This document shows positions 55,732 through 64,000 of a stretch of DNA of 64,000 bases, in pieces. Each line of letters starts with the position of its first letter. Position 1 is the stretch's first letter. Both the position numbers and the translations under genes were made by a program. The notes beneath the pieces are model-generated. The model was given only the letters and a program-made list of their open reading frames with translations, had not been told where the DNA came from and searched no databases. Source of the stretch: Mucilaginibacter defluvii (GTDB taxonomy: Bacteria; Bacteroidota; Bacteroidia; Sphingobacteriales; Sphingobacteriaceae). The stretch is taken from assembly GCF_039543225.1 (NCBI RefSeq), contig NZ_BAABJI010000004.1, positions 682,001 through 746,000 of the forward strand. Direction: 5' to 3'.

Positions 55732-56045
55732 AGAAAACCTTACTACTTAATTAAGTTTACTTAAAATGTTGTTGAGTAAAGTTTATCCTATAATTTTTTG
55801 CTTTAGGGGTAATACAAAATGTTAAGTCAAATAAAACAAATTAAACAATAAAATGCAAATTTATTTGTTTGACCATCTACACTAACTTACGTTTAATACC
55901 GCCTGTAAGTTTTTTTTCAAAATAAAATTGTTGCAGGTGTTATAAACGCAGTTAATAATTACAAGCGGCATGCCGGGCCGCGCGTTTTTGCACAGCTTTG
56001 TTATATTTGCTTCCGGCGTTAACAGCGCTTTAAGATACAAAAAAT
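55732..56045. other. 314-base divergent intergenic region
   Basis: No gene seen. It is AT-rich. Two -7-like elements fit the flanking genes: TAAATTTG on the minus strand (55856-55863) for the sigma factor, with a long leader, and TATATTTG on the plus strand (56002-56009) for the M42 peptidase. Neither has a clear TTG at the right distance. Confidence 0.4.
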
Positions 56046-57164
56046 ATGGCTAAGAAAAAAGCAGAAACAACACATACACCCATAGTGACCCAACAGTCGC
56101 TCGAATTTTTTGAAAAGTATATCAACAATCCTTCGCCAACAGGTTTTGAATGGAAAGGCCAGGAGCTTTGGCTTGATTACCTTAAACCTTATATTGACGA
56201 CTACTATGTTGACAACTATGGCACCGCGGTAGGTATTATTAATAAAGATGCGGAATACAAAGTTGTGATTGAAGCACATGCCGATGAGATATCATGGTTT
56301 GTAAATTATATTACAAATGACGGCCTGATCTATGTGATACGTAACGGCGGGTCTGACCACCAGATAGCGCCATCGAAAAGAGTAAACATTCACACTGATA
56401 AGGGTATTGTTAAGGCGGTGTTCGGCTGGCCGGCAATTCACACCCGCCAGGGCGGTGAAAAGGAAGAAGCGCCGACGTTGAAGAATATCTCTATTGATTG
56501 CGGTTGTACTTCTAAAGAAGAAGTGGAGAACCTCGGCATACACGTGGGTTGCGTTATTACTTACGAGGATGAGTTTATGGTGCTGAACAACCGTTACTAT
56601 GTTGGCCGCGCATTGGATAACCGTGCGGGTGGTTTTATGATTGCCGAGGTTGCGCGCCTGCTGAAAGAAAACAATATTAAGCTGCCATTCGGGTTATACA
56701 TTGTAAATGCGGTACAAGAGGAGATTGGCCTGCGTGGCGCCGAAATGATTGCCCACCATATAAAACCAAACGTAGCCATTGTTACCGATGTTACGCACGA
56801 TACCACAACGCCGATGATCAATAAAATTATTCAGGGAGATCTAGCTTGCGGCCGTGGGCCGGTGGTGTCATACGCGCCTGCTGTACAAACCAACCTGAAT
56901 AAGCTACTGGTTGAAACGGCGCAAAAAAATAATATACCATTTCAGCGGCAGGCTTCATCGCGCTCAACCGGTACCGATACTGATGCTTTTGCATACTCAA
57001 ATGATGGGGTGCCTTCTGCACTGATATCCTTACCATTGCGCTACATGCACACCACGGTAGAGATGATTCATAAAGAAGATGTAGATAATGTGATCCGCCT
57101 GATATATGAATGCCTGCTGAATATTGAGGCCGGGCAGGATTTCCGTTATATTAAAAACCGATAA
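56046..57164 (+). CDS. M42-family metallo-aminopeptidase
   Basis: 372 residues. The family's metal-site pattern is visible: VVIEAHADEISWFV, RALDNRAGGFMIAE, AVQEEIGLRGAE and IVTDVTHDTTTP, with the C-terminal histidine in LPLRYMHTTVEM. M42 enzymes are cytoplasmic aminopeptidases that form large tetrahedral complexes. The start has a basic MAKKKAETT. It is 6 bases before a small membrane gene. Confidence 0.92.
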   Translation: MAKKKAETTHTPIVTQQSLEFFEKYINNPSPTGFEWKGQELWLDYLKPYIDDYYVDNYGTAVGIINKDAEYKVVIEAHADEISWFVNYITNDGLIYVIRNGGSDHQIAPSKRVNIHTDKGIVKAVFGWPAIHTRQGGEKEEAPTLKNISIDCGCTSKEEVENLGIHVGCVITYEDEFMVLNNRYYVGRALDNRAGGFMIAEVARLLKENNIKLPFGLYIVNAVQEEIGLRGAEMIAHHIKPNVAIVTDVTHDTTTPMINKIIQGDLACGRGPVVSYAPAVQTNLNKLLVETAQKNNIPFQRQASSRSTGTDTDAFAYSNDGVPSALISLPLRYMHTTVEMIHKEDVDNVIRLIYECLLNIEAGQDFRYIKNR

Positions 57165-57170
57165 TATTTA

Positions 57171-57560
57171 ATGGCCCAGTACGTAATTCCGCTCAAGTAC
57201 CGCAAAATGGAGAACCTCCATATTGTGTTTTGGTTGTTGAAGGATATAGGCTGGTGCCTGATATGGAAGCCGTTGGGAATAGTGATGATATTCCCAACGC
57301 TTATTATATCCGTTATTATTGCCTGGCGCACCAGGCAACTGATGTCTGAGCTTTGCCATAACCTGGCCATCACCTTTTGGATAACAGCTAACAGTTACTG
57401 GATGGTGAGTGAGTTTTTACACCTGGATGCCCTTACAGTTTACGGAACTGTAACCTACAAGCACCTGGCGCTTATTCCCTTTTTAGCAGGTGTGTTTTGC
57501 CTGGCATACTACTACGCTGTATGGCGGCCTAAACATCCCGAATCCTTAGAAACCTTATAA
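57171..57560 (+). CDS. Small membrane protein, unknown
   Basis: 129 residues with hydrophobic segments at about 33-51, 66-83 and 97-117 and a C terminus rich in Pro/Glu. No family recognised. The 6-base gap makes co-transcription with the M42 gene almost certain. Confidence 0.65.
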   Translation: MAQYVIPLKYRKMENLHIVFWLLKDIGWCLIWKPLGIVMIFPTLIISVIIAWRTRQLMSELCHNLAITFWITANSYWMVSEFLHLDALTVYGTVTYKHLALIPFLAGVFCLAYYYAVWRPKHPESLETL

Positions 57561-57565
57561 CGGCA

Positions 57566-58228
57566 CTACCTTTCGCCGTTCCATTCTGCGTAAAACTGTT
57601 CAAGAAACTGCAGCATATAATCATGGCGTTGCTGCGCTATCTGCCTGCCGGTATCAGTATTCATTTTATCTTTAAGCAGTAACAGCTTTTCGTAAAAATG
57701 ATTAATGGTAGGAGCGGTGGTGTTTTTATACTCCTCTTTGGTTAGGTTAAGTTGCGGCTGAATATCCGGATGGTACAATGCCCGGCCTTTAAAACCACCG
57801 TAGCTGAATGCCCGTGCAATGCCAATAGCGCCAATCGCATCAAGGCGGTCAGCATCCTGTACTATTTGCATCTCCTTAGAGGTAAACGCTACCTGCCCAA
57901 AACTGGCCTTGAACGACATATGCCTGATGATCTGCTGAACATGAATAATAGTTTCGGCATCAACATCAAGGCTTTGCAGCCATTTGCCGGCTGTAGCCGG
58001 GCCTATCTCCTCATCACCATCATGAAATTTAGCATCGGCAATATCATGCAACAATGCAGCCAGCTCAATCACAAAATGATTAGCCTGCTCGCCTTTGGCA
58101 ATGAGCTTTGCATTACCCCAAACACGGCGAATATGCCACCAATCATGGCCGCCTTCGGCATGTTCAAGAGTTTGCTGTACGTAAGTTTTGGTTTGATTGA
58201 TAATCTCCGCTTGTTGTGGTGCTAACAT
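57566..58228 (-). CDS. HD-domain phosphohydrolase
   Basis: 220 residues of the YpgQ/YedJ type. Metal ligands: HDWWHIRRVW (H32), LLHDIAD (H61, D62) and QDADRLDAIGAIGIARAF. The characterised relative YpgQ is a nucleotide pyrophosphohydrolase. Its end is 5 bases from that of the convergent membrane gene. Confidence 0.88.
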   Translation of the reverse strand: MLAPQQAEIINQTKTYVQQTLEHAEGGHDWWHIRRVWGNAKLIAKGEQANHFVIELAALLHDIADAKFHDGDEEIGPATAGKWLQSLDVDAETIIHVQQIIRHMSFKASFGQVAFTSKEMQIVQDADRLDAIGAIGIARAFSYGGFKGRALYHPDIQPQLNLTKEEYKNTTAPTINHFYEKLLLLKDKMNTDTGRQIAQQRHDYMLQFLEQFYAEWNGER

Positions 58229-58254
58229 GCGGCAAATATAAAAATCAGAAACTG

Positions 58255-58503
58255 CTATGCAGCCTCTGATTTTCCGGCCTCAATAAGGCCTGTGATACTT
58301 GTACCTAAAATATCCGCTATCTGGAAAAGCCGTTCAACGGTAATTTTGGTATAGCCTAACTCTATTTTACTATAGGCGTTTTGAGAAATCTTAAGTTTGG
58401 CGGCAAGGTACTCTTGGGTATAGTTCTTTGCCTCTCGTTGCTTGCGAATATTTATCGCAACCGACTTAATTTTTGAGCTTAAACCATCTGTCATACTAAT
58501 CAT
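58255..58503 (-). CDS. XRE-family helix-turn-helix protein
   Basis: 82 residues: a single Cro/C1-type HTH (IRKQREAKNYTQEYLAAKLK, ISQNAYSKIELGYTKITVER), with almost nothing else. It stands alone; no toxin or phage gene adjoins it. Target unknown. Confidence 0.85.
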   Translation of the reverse strand: MISMTDGLSSKIKSVAINIRKQREAKNYTQEYLAAKLKISQNAYSKIELGYTKITVERLFQIADILGTSITGLIEAGKSEAA

Positions 58504-58574
58504 TGTATCTGATAAATGATAGTATAAACGAGAAAAATTTAAGCCTGGATTTTTACAACTTCACTTTTATATTA

Positions 58575-58596
58575 ATTTATTTCTTACGAAATAAAT
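58575..58596. other. 9-bp AT-rich palindrome
   Basis: ATTTATTTC (58575-58583) and GAAATAAAT (58588-58596) flank TTAC. It lies between the end of the secreted-protein gene and the XRE gene, so it may be a weak terminator or a binding site. Confidence 0.4.
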
Positions 58597-58615
58597 ACCT
58601 ACTTATGGATATAGC

Positions 58616-59128
58616 TTAGTTACTCTTTGGTTGTTGTTTTAAGCTATAGTTTACGGATACAGTGGGTAGTAAAGTAGCCATATCCAGCGGAACCTGGTCA
58701 AAAGACATGATAGGCTTGCGGCTGGTATAGTAGTCATAAAACTCTTTCTGTATCTTATCAGGCGCGGTTGCAGGGGCCAAAAAGCTGATAGAAAAAGGTA
58801 ATATAAAATCGTGCATTTTTTCTCCATCAGGTATCACCCATTTTTTGTTGGATTTACGCAACGCATCTATAATGGGCTGTACCAGTGAGGCATCATCGGC
58901 ATAATAAACGATGATTTTTTTAATGTTGCCCTCGCCATCGGCCGTAAATTTAAACACCGCGGTTCCTGATGCTTTTTTCTTGACAATATCCGCCGAAACC
59001 TGCAGGCTGTCCTTAAAAAACTTGGTCATTACCGCCTTGCCGCCCTGAAAAGGGAAGGCCAGGTGCTGTTGTGCCATTGCGCCAAGGGTAAACAAGGCGG
59101 CACATATGGTTATTAATAATTTTTTCAT
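58616..59128 (-). CDS. Secreted protein of unknown function
   Basis: 170 residues with a signal peptide (MKKLLITICAALFTLGAMAQ). The mature part has a TonB-C-like look (GTAVFKFTADGEGNIKKIIV ... ALRKSNKKWVIPDGE), suggesting a periplasmic domain of that broad fold, but the match is loose. It follows the methyltransferase gene by 8 bases on the same strand. Confidence 0.65.
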   Translation of the reverse strand: MKKLLITICAALFTLGAMAQQHLAFPFQGGKAVMTKFFKDSLQVSADIVKKKASGTAVFKFTADGEGNIKKIIVYYADDASLVQPIIDALRKSNKKWVIPDGEKMHDFILPFSISFLAPATAPDKIQKEFYDYYTSRKPIMSFDQVPLDMATLLPTVSVNYSLKQQPKSN

Positions 59129-59136
59129 GTTGATCG

Positions 59137-60309
59137 TTATTCTTCTACGGGCTGTCGTTTAGTGCCCTGGTATAATTCATATTCCAGCAAACGGCAATCC
59201 AGCTTTCCGTTATAAAACTCAATGCGGCGACTGGCTTTTAATCCGATTTTTTTTGCCAGGTCAGGGTTACCGGTAAAAATGTAGCCACGGTAACCCAGAC
59301 ATTTTTGCTTCATATAGTCGCCGACACGCTTATACGTAGCTTCCAGCTTGGTATGTACACCCAGGCGCTCACCGTACTCAGGGTTAAACATTACCACTCC
59401 CGGCTGTTCCGGAACCTCAGTGTCTGCAAAATCACAAACGTTAAAATCTATCAAATGTTCTACACCGGCGGTATTGGCATTGCGGCGGGCAATATCAACA
59501 GCGTCGGCTGATAAGTCGGTAGCAATGATCTTAAAGTCGAGCTGTTTAATGGCCTTGTCCTTCAGTTTACGGCGCTCGGTAAAAAATACCGTCTCGTCAT
59601 AACCCATAATGTGCATAAAGGCATAGTTCATCCTGAAAAAGCCGGGGCTTTTATTGGTAGCCAGCAGGGCGGCCTCAATAGCCAATGTGCCTGAGCCGCA
59701 CATGGGGTTGATAAAAGTGCTTTTGCCATCCCAGCCGGTAGCCATAATGGTTGACGCGGCCAGCGCCTCAAGCATTGGGGCTTTACCCGGTATTTTACGG
59801 TAGCTGTGCTTAGCGAGCGTTTCGCCCGAGGTATCGAGGAAGATCTCGGCGCGGTCATCCTGCCAGTACAAGTGGATCACGGCTTTATTTACATCGGCGC
59901 CTGAATTGGGCCTGATGCCTTTTTGCTGCTTGATACGGTCAACAATGGCATCTTTTACCTTAACGTTGGCAAACAGCGGCGTGCGTATATGCTCGTTATT
60001 TACGTTGGAAGTAACAGAGAAATATCCTGAAAAGTCGATCAGTTTCTCCCATTCAATCTTAACCAGCTCGTTATACAGTTCATCCGGATTGGCGGCTGTA
60101 AACTCTTTAAGCGAATATAAAACCTGGCTGGCGCAGCGCAGGTTAAGGTTAAGCGGAATACTGTCGTTAACAGTGCCTTTAAGCTCTATCCCGGTTTGAA
60201 AAACACGTACCGGCTTAAAGCCTAACGCCTCAACTTCACGCTGCAAATAAGGCGAAAGCCTTTTGTTGCAGGTGATAACTATCTTACTTTCGGTGTGGAA
60301 AACTTCCAT
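59137..60309 (-). CDS. THUMP-domain RNA methyltransferase (RlmL-like)
   Basis: 390 residues. An N-terminal THUMP RNA-binding domain (about 45-155) precedes a class-I SAM methyltransferase with INPMCGSGTLAIEAALLAT and the catalytic NPEYGERLG, a variant of NPPYG. It belongs with RlmL-type enzymes that make N2-methylguanosine in 23S rRNA; it lacks the second RlmK domain of the long enterobacterial protein. Confidence 0.9.
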   Translation of the reverse strand: MEVFHTESKIVITCNKRLSPYLQREVEALGFKPVRVFQTGIELKGTVNDSIPLNLNLRCASQVLYSLKEFTAANPDELYNELVKIEWEKLIDFSGYFSVTSNVNNEHIRTPLFANVKVKDAIVDRIKQQKGIRPNSGADVNKAVIHLYWQDDRAEIFLDTSGETLAKHSYRKIPGKAPMLEALAASTIMATGWDGKSTFINPMCGSGTLAIEAALLATNKSPGFFRMNYAFMHIMGYDETVFFTERRKLKDKAIKQLDFKIIATDLSADAVDIARRNANTAGVEHLIDFNVCDFADTEVPEQPGVVMFNPEYGERLGVHTKLEATYKRVGDYMKQKCLGYRGYIFTGNPDLAKKIGLKASRRIEFYNGKLDCRLLEYELYQGTKRQPVEE

Positions 60310-60389
60310 AATATTTGGCGAAAATAAACAATTAAATACACCTCTATTTTAATTTGTTAGCATTAACTTTACATTTTTAAATTTGAAGC

Positions 60390-60752
60390 ATGGATATCAA
60401 AGGTAAAGTACATGAAGTGTCGCCAACCCAACAGGTGACAGATTCACTTAAAAAACGCGAACTGATTGTTGAATATATAGAGAACCCGCAATACCCTGAA
60501 TACTTAAAATTCGAGGCTATACAAGACCGTTGCAACCTGCTTGATAACGTTAAGGTAGGTGACGATGTTGAGGTTTTCTTTAACCTGCGCGGCCGCCCCT
60601 GGACTGACAAAAGCGGTAAAAAAAGCTACTTTAACTCACTGCAATTGTGGAGAATTAATGTATTGAGCGGTGCCGGTAACAGTGCTACCCCTGAGTATGC
60701 CCCACCGGTTGACCTGAGTTCAGCACCTGACGAGGACGATCTGCCATTTTAA
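60390..60752 (+). CDS. DUF3127 protein with SSB-like tail
   Basis: 120 residues. An OB-fold-like DUF3127 core (GKVHEVSPTQQVTDSLKKRE, VEVFFNLRGRPWTDKSGKK, YFNSLQLWRINVL) is followed by a disordered linker and the acidic end DEDDLPF, which resembles the DDDIPF tip that single-stranded DNA-binding protein uses to recruit partners. A nucleic-acid role is inferred. A TTG and a TAAATTTG 21 bases apart lie just upstream. Confidence 0.85.
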   Translation: MDIKGKVHEVSPTQQVTDSLKKRELIVEYIENPQYPEYLKFEAIQDRCNLLDNVKVGDDVEVFFNLRGRPWTDKSGKKSYFNSLQLWRINVLSGAGNSATPEYAPPVDLSSAPDEDDLPF

Positions 60753-60774
60753 TAGTTGATGATACAAGATATTT

Positions 60775-60803
60775 AAAGGAGCGCTTCGGTGCTCCTTTTT
60801 TTT
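60775..60803 (+). terminator. Terminator of the DUF3127 gene
   Basis: AAAGGAGC (60775-60782) pairs with GCTCCTTT (60791-60798) across a loop containing TTCG, then a T run. Confidence 0.9.
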
Positions 60804-60854
60804 ATACCCCTCCTAAACCCTCCCCCAAGGGAAGACTTAGAAAAATTAAAAAAG

Positions 60855-60941
60855 TTTGTCATTTCGACGAGGTACGAGGAGAAATTTGTCGCATGGCCCA
60901 TGAACGCGTGCGGATTTCTCGCTATTGCTCGAAATGACAAA
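60855..60941. repeat. REP-like palindrome (GTCATTTCGA family)
   Basis: TTTGTCATTTCGA (60855-60867) and TCGAAATGACAAA (60929-60941) are exact inverted copies; GAGAAAT and ATTTCTC form a second pair inside. This looks like a dispersed palindromic repeat of Bacteroidota genomes. A fragment with CCCTCCCCCAAGGG just before it looks like a second repeat type. Confidence 0.7.
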
Positions 60942-60945
60942 AATT

Positions 60946-62064
60946 TTAAGCCTGCTGGTTAGAAAAATAAAGGATTATCACTGCGATTATAGCCAAAATC
61001 ATCAGCACAAACAGCGTAATCTTGATAGCGCTGTAAGGGCGCTTGCCTATAACCTCGCCGGTGCGGGCATTTACTGTGAATTGGTAAATCTTGTTGTTGT
61101 AGCTGTAGGCGCTTACCCAAACCGGCAGCATGATGTACTTTATACCGATGTTGAAATAACTGGTTGAATGGCTGTCAATACGCTGTTCATCGCCGCCAAT
61201 ATCATCGCGTATATCGCTCAGTATTTTGGGTTCAATAAGTTGCTTGGCGGTATCAAGCCCAACCTGCGGCGTGGTCTGAAAATTCTCTGAACGGAAACCA
61301 CTCAGGTAGCGCTCGTCAAAATTGGTAAGCATACGCAGATCCCAGGGCTCAAGTTCAAGTAAGGTATCTTGCGGTAAAGATTTACTTGAAGGTACCAGCA
61401 CATTACGGTAATTAAAACTAACTGTTCCGGATGCATAGCTCCAGCGTGTGCGGCGTACCTGCCGGGTTTGAGTTTGCTGCTGCCCGTTAACCGTAGTGGT
61501 GTAGGTTTCGGTAACATAATAGTGGTCACCGCGCTGGCCCTGGTATTGGGTCACGGTATCGGTATCATACGTCCAAAATGGCATGTAAACACCTTTTAAT
61601 GCAGATACATTGGCGTTAACTTTCTTAGCCAGATCTGATGGGGCAAACCACAGTCTCTTAAGCCATTTATTAAAAAAGGCTACAGCCGCTTTGGTATCAA
61701 TTTTAAAGGGAAGGATATAATGCGGCTTCACCATGCCCTGGTTGGTAGTTGATATCACCAGCGGCGATGCGCAAAACGGGCATTTATCGGCTGTTACGCT
61801 TTGTTCCAAAATAGTTTCGGAGCCGCAGCCGCTGCACTTTACAGCGTGTAATACGGCGGTTTGATAAAGCGCCTGCGTTTCTGTAATGTACTTTTCATAA
61901 TCGAGCGATATTACAGGTTCCGCAGATACCTTTATCTCTTCCTCAGACCCGCAATGCTCGCAGCGCAGCTTGTTACTGCCCGGCAAAAATTGGGTTGAAG
62001 CGCCGCAACTTTTGCATTTAAGCAGGCTGATAACTTCGGATGTTTGTGGTGATTCGGCAGGCAT
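60946..62064 (-). CDS. Zinc-ribbon membrane protein (YdjG-like)
   Basis: 372 residues. Two four-cysteine zinc ribbons open it: C17, C20, C35, C38 and C77, C80, C95, C98. A soluble middle domain of about 200 residues follows, then one membrane helix near the C terminus (ITLFVLMILAIIAVIILYF). In Bacillus subtilis the zinc-ribbon protein YdjG acts with the SPFH protein YdjI at stressed membranes; the SPFH gene immediately upstream here gives the same pairing. Confidence 0.8.
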   Translation of the reverse strand: MPAESPQTSEVISLLKCKSCGASTQFLPGSNKLRCEHCGSEEEIKVSAEPVISLDYEKYITETQALYQTAVLHAVKCSGCGSETILEQSVTADKCPFCASPLVISTTNQGMVKPHYILPFKIDTKAAVAFFNKWLKRLWFAPSDLAKKVNANVSALKGVYMPFWTYDTDTVTQYQGQRGDHYYVTETYTTTVNGQQQTQTRQVRRTRWSYASGTVSFNYRNVLVPSSKSLPQDTLLELEPWDLRMLTNFDERYLSGFRSENFQTTPQVGLDTAKQLIEPKILSDIRDDIGGDEQRIDSHSTSYFNIGIKYIMLPVWVSAYSYNNKIYQFTVNARTGEVIGKRPYSAIKITLFVLMILAIIAVIILYFSNQQA

Positions 62065-62087
62065 TTTATCGGAGTAACAAAGTGATA

Positions 62088-63200
62088 TTAAGCCAATGGT
62101 GGCGGTGTGTTACCAAACAGATCAGCAAGTTCATCAACTGATTCAGCCGGTGCCCAGTCGGCCATGCCTTTTTTCCAAACTTTGGTATCAGCACTCAATT
62201 GTTTTTGGCTGATGATGGTTTTTAATTGCTCCAGCGTAGCCGGCCCTTCAGATTTTCCATCAATAGCAATGTAATATTGGGTTTCAGCCTTAATTGGCGG
62301 CGGCCCGTCGTTAACCGGCGGCGCGGCATCCACATGGTTATCTTTAAAAATATTCCCTACCTGCCCCATCATGGCAGCGCCTACACCCAGGCCCATACCC
62401 GCAGCACCCAGGTTGCCGCCAATACTGTTCTCGGCAGATTTTTCGATAGCGTTAGCCGCCTGAAATTGCGCATAAGCGCCCAGATTACCGATAATACCCA
62501 TCTGCGTACGTTTATCAAGCGCGCTTTCCACCTCAGGTGGCAGGGATATATTTTCAACCAATAAAGCGGTCAGGATCAATCCCATCTCGGCCAGGTCGGG
62601 CGCTATGTTATTTTTGATGATCACGCCTACCTCATCATAGTTAGCGGCGAGATCAAGCACCGGTATTTTGGAGGCAGCTACCATATCCATACCGCGTGAT
62701 ACGATAATGTTGCGCAACTGCTCGTTTATATTTTCTACATTAAATCCTGCGCCTGTACCCGTAATCTGCCTGAAGAATACAGCAGCATCAGCCACCCTGA
62801 AAGCATATGAGCCGAAAGCACGCAGCCTTACCGGGCCAAACTCCGCATCGCGCAGCATAACCGGGTTTTTGGTGCCCCATTTCTGGTTGGTGAACATGCG
62901 GGTGCTCACAAAATACACATCAACCTTAAACGGACTTTGAAAGCCATACTTCCAACCCTCAAGGGTAGTAAGGATAGGCATGTTTTGCGTGGTAAGCTCG
63001 TACATGCCGGGCTGAAAAACATCGGCTATTTTACCCTCGTTAACAAATATGGCCACCTGCGATTCGCGCACGGTAAGCTTGGCGCCCATCTTAATGGCGT
63101 TATCATTACGCTGGAATTTCCATATCAGGGTATCATGGGTATTGTCAACCCATTCAATAACGTCTATAAGTTCGCTTAACAATCTGCTGAAAAGTCCCAT
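62088..63200 (-). CDS. SPFH protein with C-terminal GYF-2 domain (YdjI-like)
   Basis: 370 residues. Residues about 1-270 form a YdjI-type SPFH domain (MGLFSRLLSELIDVIEW, RESQVAIFVNEGKIADVFQP, LRAFGSYAFRVADAAVFFRQ). An Ala/Gly-rich helix (GAAGMGLGVGAAMMG) and Pro-rich linker lead to a GYF_2 domain at about 308-360 (YYIAIDGKSEGPATLEQL, WKKGMADWAPAE). No PspA-like gene is adjacent. It forms an operon with the zinc-ribbon gene 23 bases downstream. Confidence 0.88.
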   Translation of the reverse strand: MGLFSRLLSELIDVIEWVDNTHDTLIWKFQRNDNAIKMGAKLTVRESQVAIFVNEGKIADVFQPGMYELTTQNMPILTTLEGWKYGFQSPFKVDVYFVSTRMFTNQKWGTKNPVMLRDAEFGPVRLRAFGSYAFRVADAAVFFRQITGTGAGFNVENINEQLRNIIVSRGMDMVAASKIPVLDLAANYDEVGVIIKNNIAPDLAEMGLILTALLVENISLPPEVESALDKRTQMGIIGNLGAYAQFQAANAIEKSAENSIGGNLGAAGMGLGVGAAMMGQVGNIFKDNHVDAAPPVNDGPPPIKAETQYYIAIDGKSEGPATLEQLKTIISQKQLSADTKVWKKGMADWAPAESVDELADLFGNTPPPLA

Positions 63201-63259
63201 AGGTGGTTTTTTATTTAAATGTAGTGATAAGATTTAAAAACGCGTTAATTGTTACATCA

Positions 63260-64000
63260 TCAGGCGCTTTGAACTTTCATGCTTTCAATGGCACGGTTAG
63301 CGTTATCCTCTGCCTTGCGTATTTTGTATTCGAGCCATTTGTCCTTAAATATCCGGCGCATGGTATTATCAAACCGCCGAACCAAAAATATATTATTAAA
63401 GCCGCGCAGGCGCTCAAATGGGCGCTCATTAAGCATACGCAGGCTTACTGAGTAACCCTCGGTAACGTACTTAATGTAATGCCAGTAGCCCGATGGCATG
63501 TACAAGGTTTCGCCGGGCTGCAGCTCACACTCCCAACCATTAAGGTATTGCAGCGCGGGATATTTTTTAAGGTCAGGCTCGTTTAAATTAGCAATCCCAT
63601 GAAAGTTAAACGGGAGTTTATATAAAAGCGGCGACTGGTCTAACGAGAATAGCAATACCTTTTTTACACCCTTAAACTGCGTTAAAAATATGTGCGACAT
63701 ATCAATATCATAATGATAGCGCACGCTCGAGCCCTCGCCGCCAAAAAACATATACGGCAGCCACGATACTATTTTACCGCCAGTCGGGTCGTTATATACC
63801 AGATCCTTTTTCAGCTCGGGGTTATGTTGCAGCAGGTTGAACAGGAATAAGCGTAACTCGGCCGGGCCTGAAGCGATCATGTCCAGGTATTCTCCAAAAG
63901 TTGATTTCATAACGGGTGCGCTGGTGGCACGGTCATTAAACTCATCTTCGCGGCCGTAAAGGTTTACCTTGTAATCTCCGGCTATCGCCTTAAAGTATTC
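63260..64000 (-). CDS. JmjC/cupin-like hydroxylase, 5' end missing
   Basis: The frame is open to base 64000, so the N terminus lies outside. The visible 246 residues contain a cupin_8/JmjC core: RYHYDIDMSH with an HXD metal pair, a second metal histidine in SGYWHYIKYV, and PGETLYMP between. Members are Fe(II)/2-oxoglutarate oxygenases, often acting on proteins. An internal ATG at 63910 is not the true start because upstream codons continue the same fold (EYFKAIAGDYKVNLYGREDE). Confidence 0.82.
   Translation of the reverse strand, partial: EYFKAIAGDYKVNLYGREDEFNDRATSAPVMKSTFGEYLDMIASGPAELRLFLFNLLQHNPELKKDLVYNDPTGGKIVSWLPYMFFGGEGSSVRYHYDIDMSHIFLTQFKGVKKVLLFSLDQSPLLYKLPFNFHGIANLNEPDLKKYPALQYLNGWECELQPGETLYMPSGYWHYIKYVTEGYSVSLRMLNERPFERLRGFNNIFLVRRFDNTMRRIFKDKWLEYKIRKAEDNANRAIESMKVQSA

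Overview
The window is chromosomal DNA of a Bacteroidota bacterium, most likely a member of the Sphingobacteriaceae close to Mucilaginibacter or Pedobacter (inference). The support is: promoters of the Bacteroidota type (TTG or TTTG, 19 nt, TAnnTTTG) in front of rpsL, rplC and a TPR gene, and near-matches elsewhere; weak or absent Shine-Dalgarno sites in front of most genes; and family content typical of the phylum (DUF3127, TIGR01777 epimerase, YtxJ, OsmC, OxyR, DUF721 beside recF). No tRNA, rRNA, CRISPR array, transposase or prophage was seen.

Layout. 1-7.7 kb: the end of tadA, superoxide dismutase, an MDR oxidoreductase overlapping a PaaE-type reductase, oxyR, glmS and an SDR gene. 7.8-11.5 kb: rpsL-rpsG-fusA-rpsJ, closed by a strong terminator. 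11.5-16.7 kb: a non-ribosomal block (two small proteins, a coiled-coil membrane protein, a prephenate-dehydrogenase-like gene, an unusual rhomboid protease, a TonB C-terminal-domain protein). 16.8-32.3 kb: the remainder of the S10, spc and alpha operons from rplC to rplQ, including secY, map, infA, rpmJ and rpoA. 32.4-43.8 kb: dnaK, a GH31 glycosidase, a VOC gene broken by a stop codon, nhaA, a UvrD-type helicase-nuclease, and recF with a DUF721 gene. 43.8-49.7 kb: a TPR protein, ribH, a 35-residue lipoprotein, ytxJ, an OsmC protein, lipA, and an ECF sigma/anti-sigma pair. 49.6-53.4 kb: a minus-strand operon under a GbsR/MarR-type regulator, containing a frameshifted DCC-family gene. 53.5-64 kb: nnr, a second ECF sigma factor, an M42 peptidase, HD and XRE proteins, an rRNA methyltransferase, DUF3127, a zinc-ribbon/SPFH membrane pair and the end of a JmjC-like cupin gene.

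The most interesting signal is not a protein. The longer spacers inside the ribosomal gene cluster hold long, imperfect palindromes whose mismatches are mostly G.U wobbles when read as sense RNA, which suggests selection on RNA hairpins. The leaders of rplC, rpsH and rpsM each contain three segments able to form two mutually exclusive stems. The rpsL and rplC promoters share a small stem-loop at the predicted transcript start, with a compensatory base change. Together these suggest a structured-RNA layer controlling ribosomal protein expression. Other points of note are the split S10 operon, a rhomboid protease carrying a TonB-plug-like segment, and two broken genes. All base pairings were worked out by eye.
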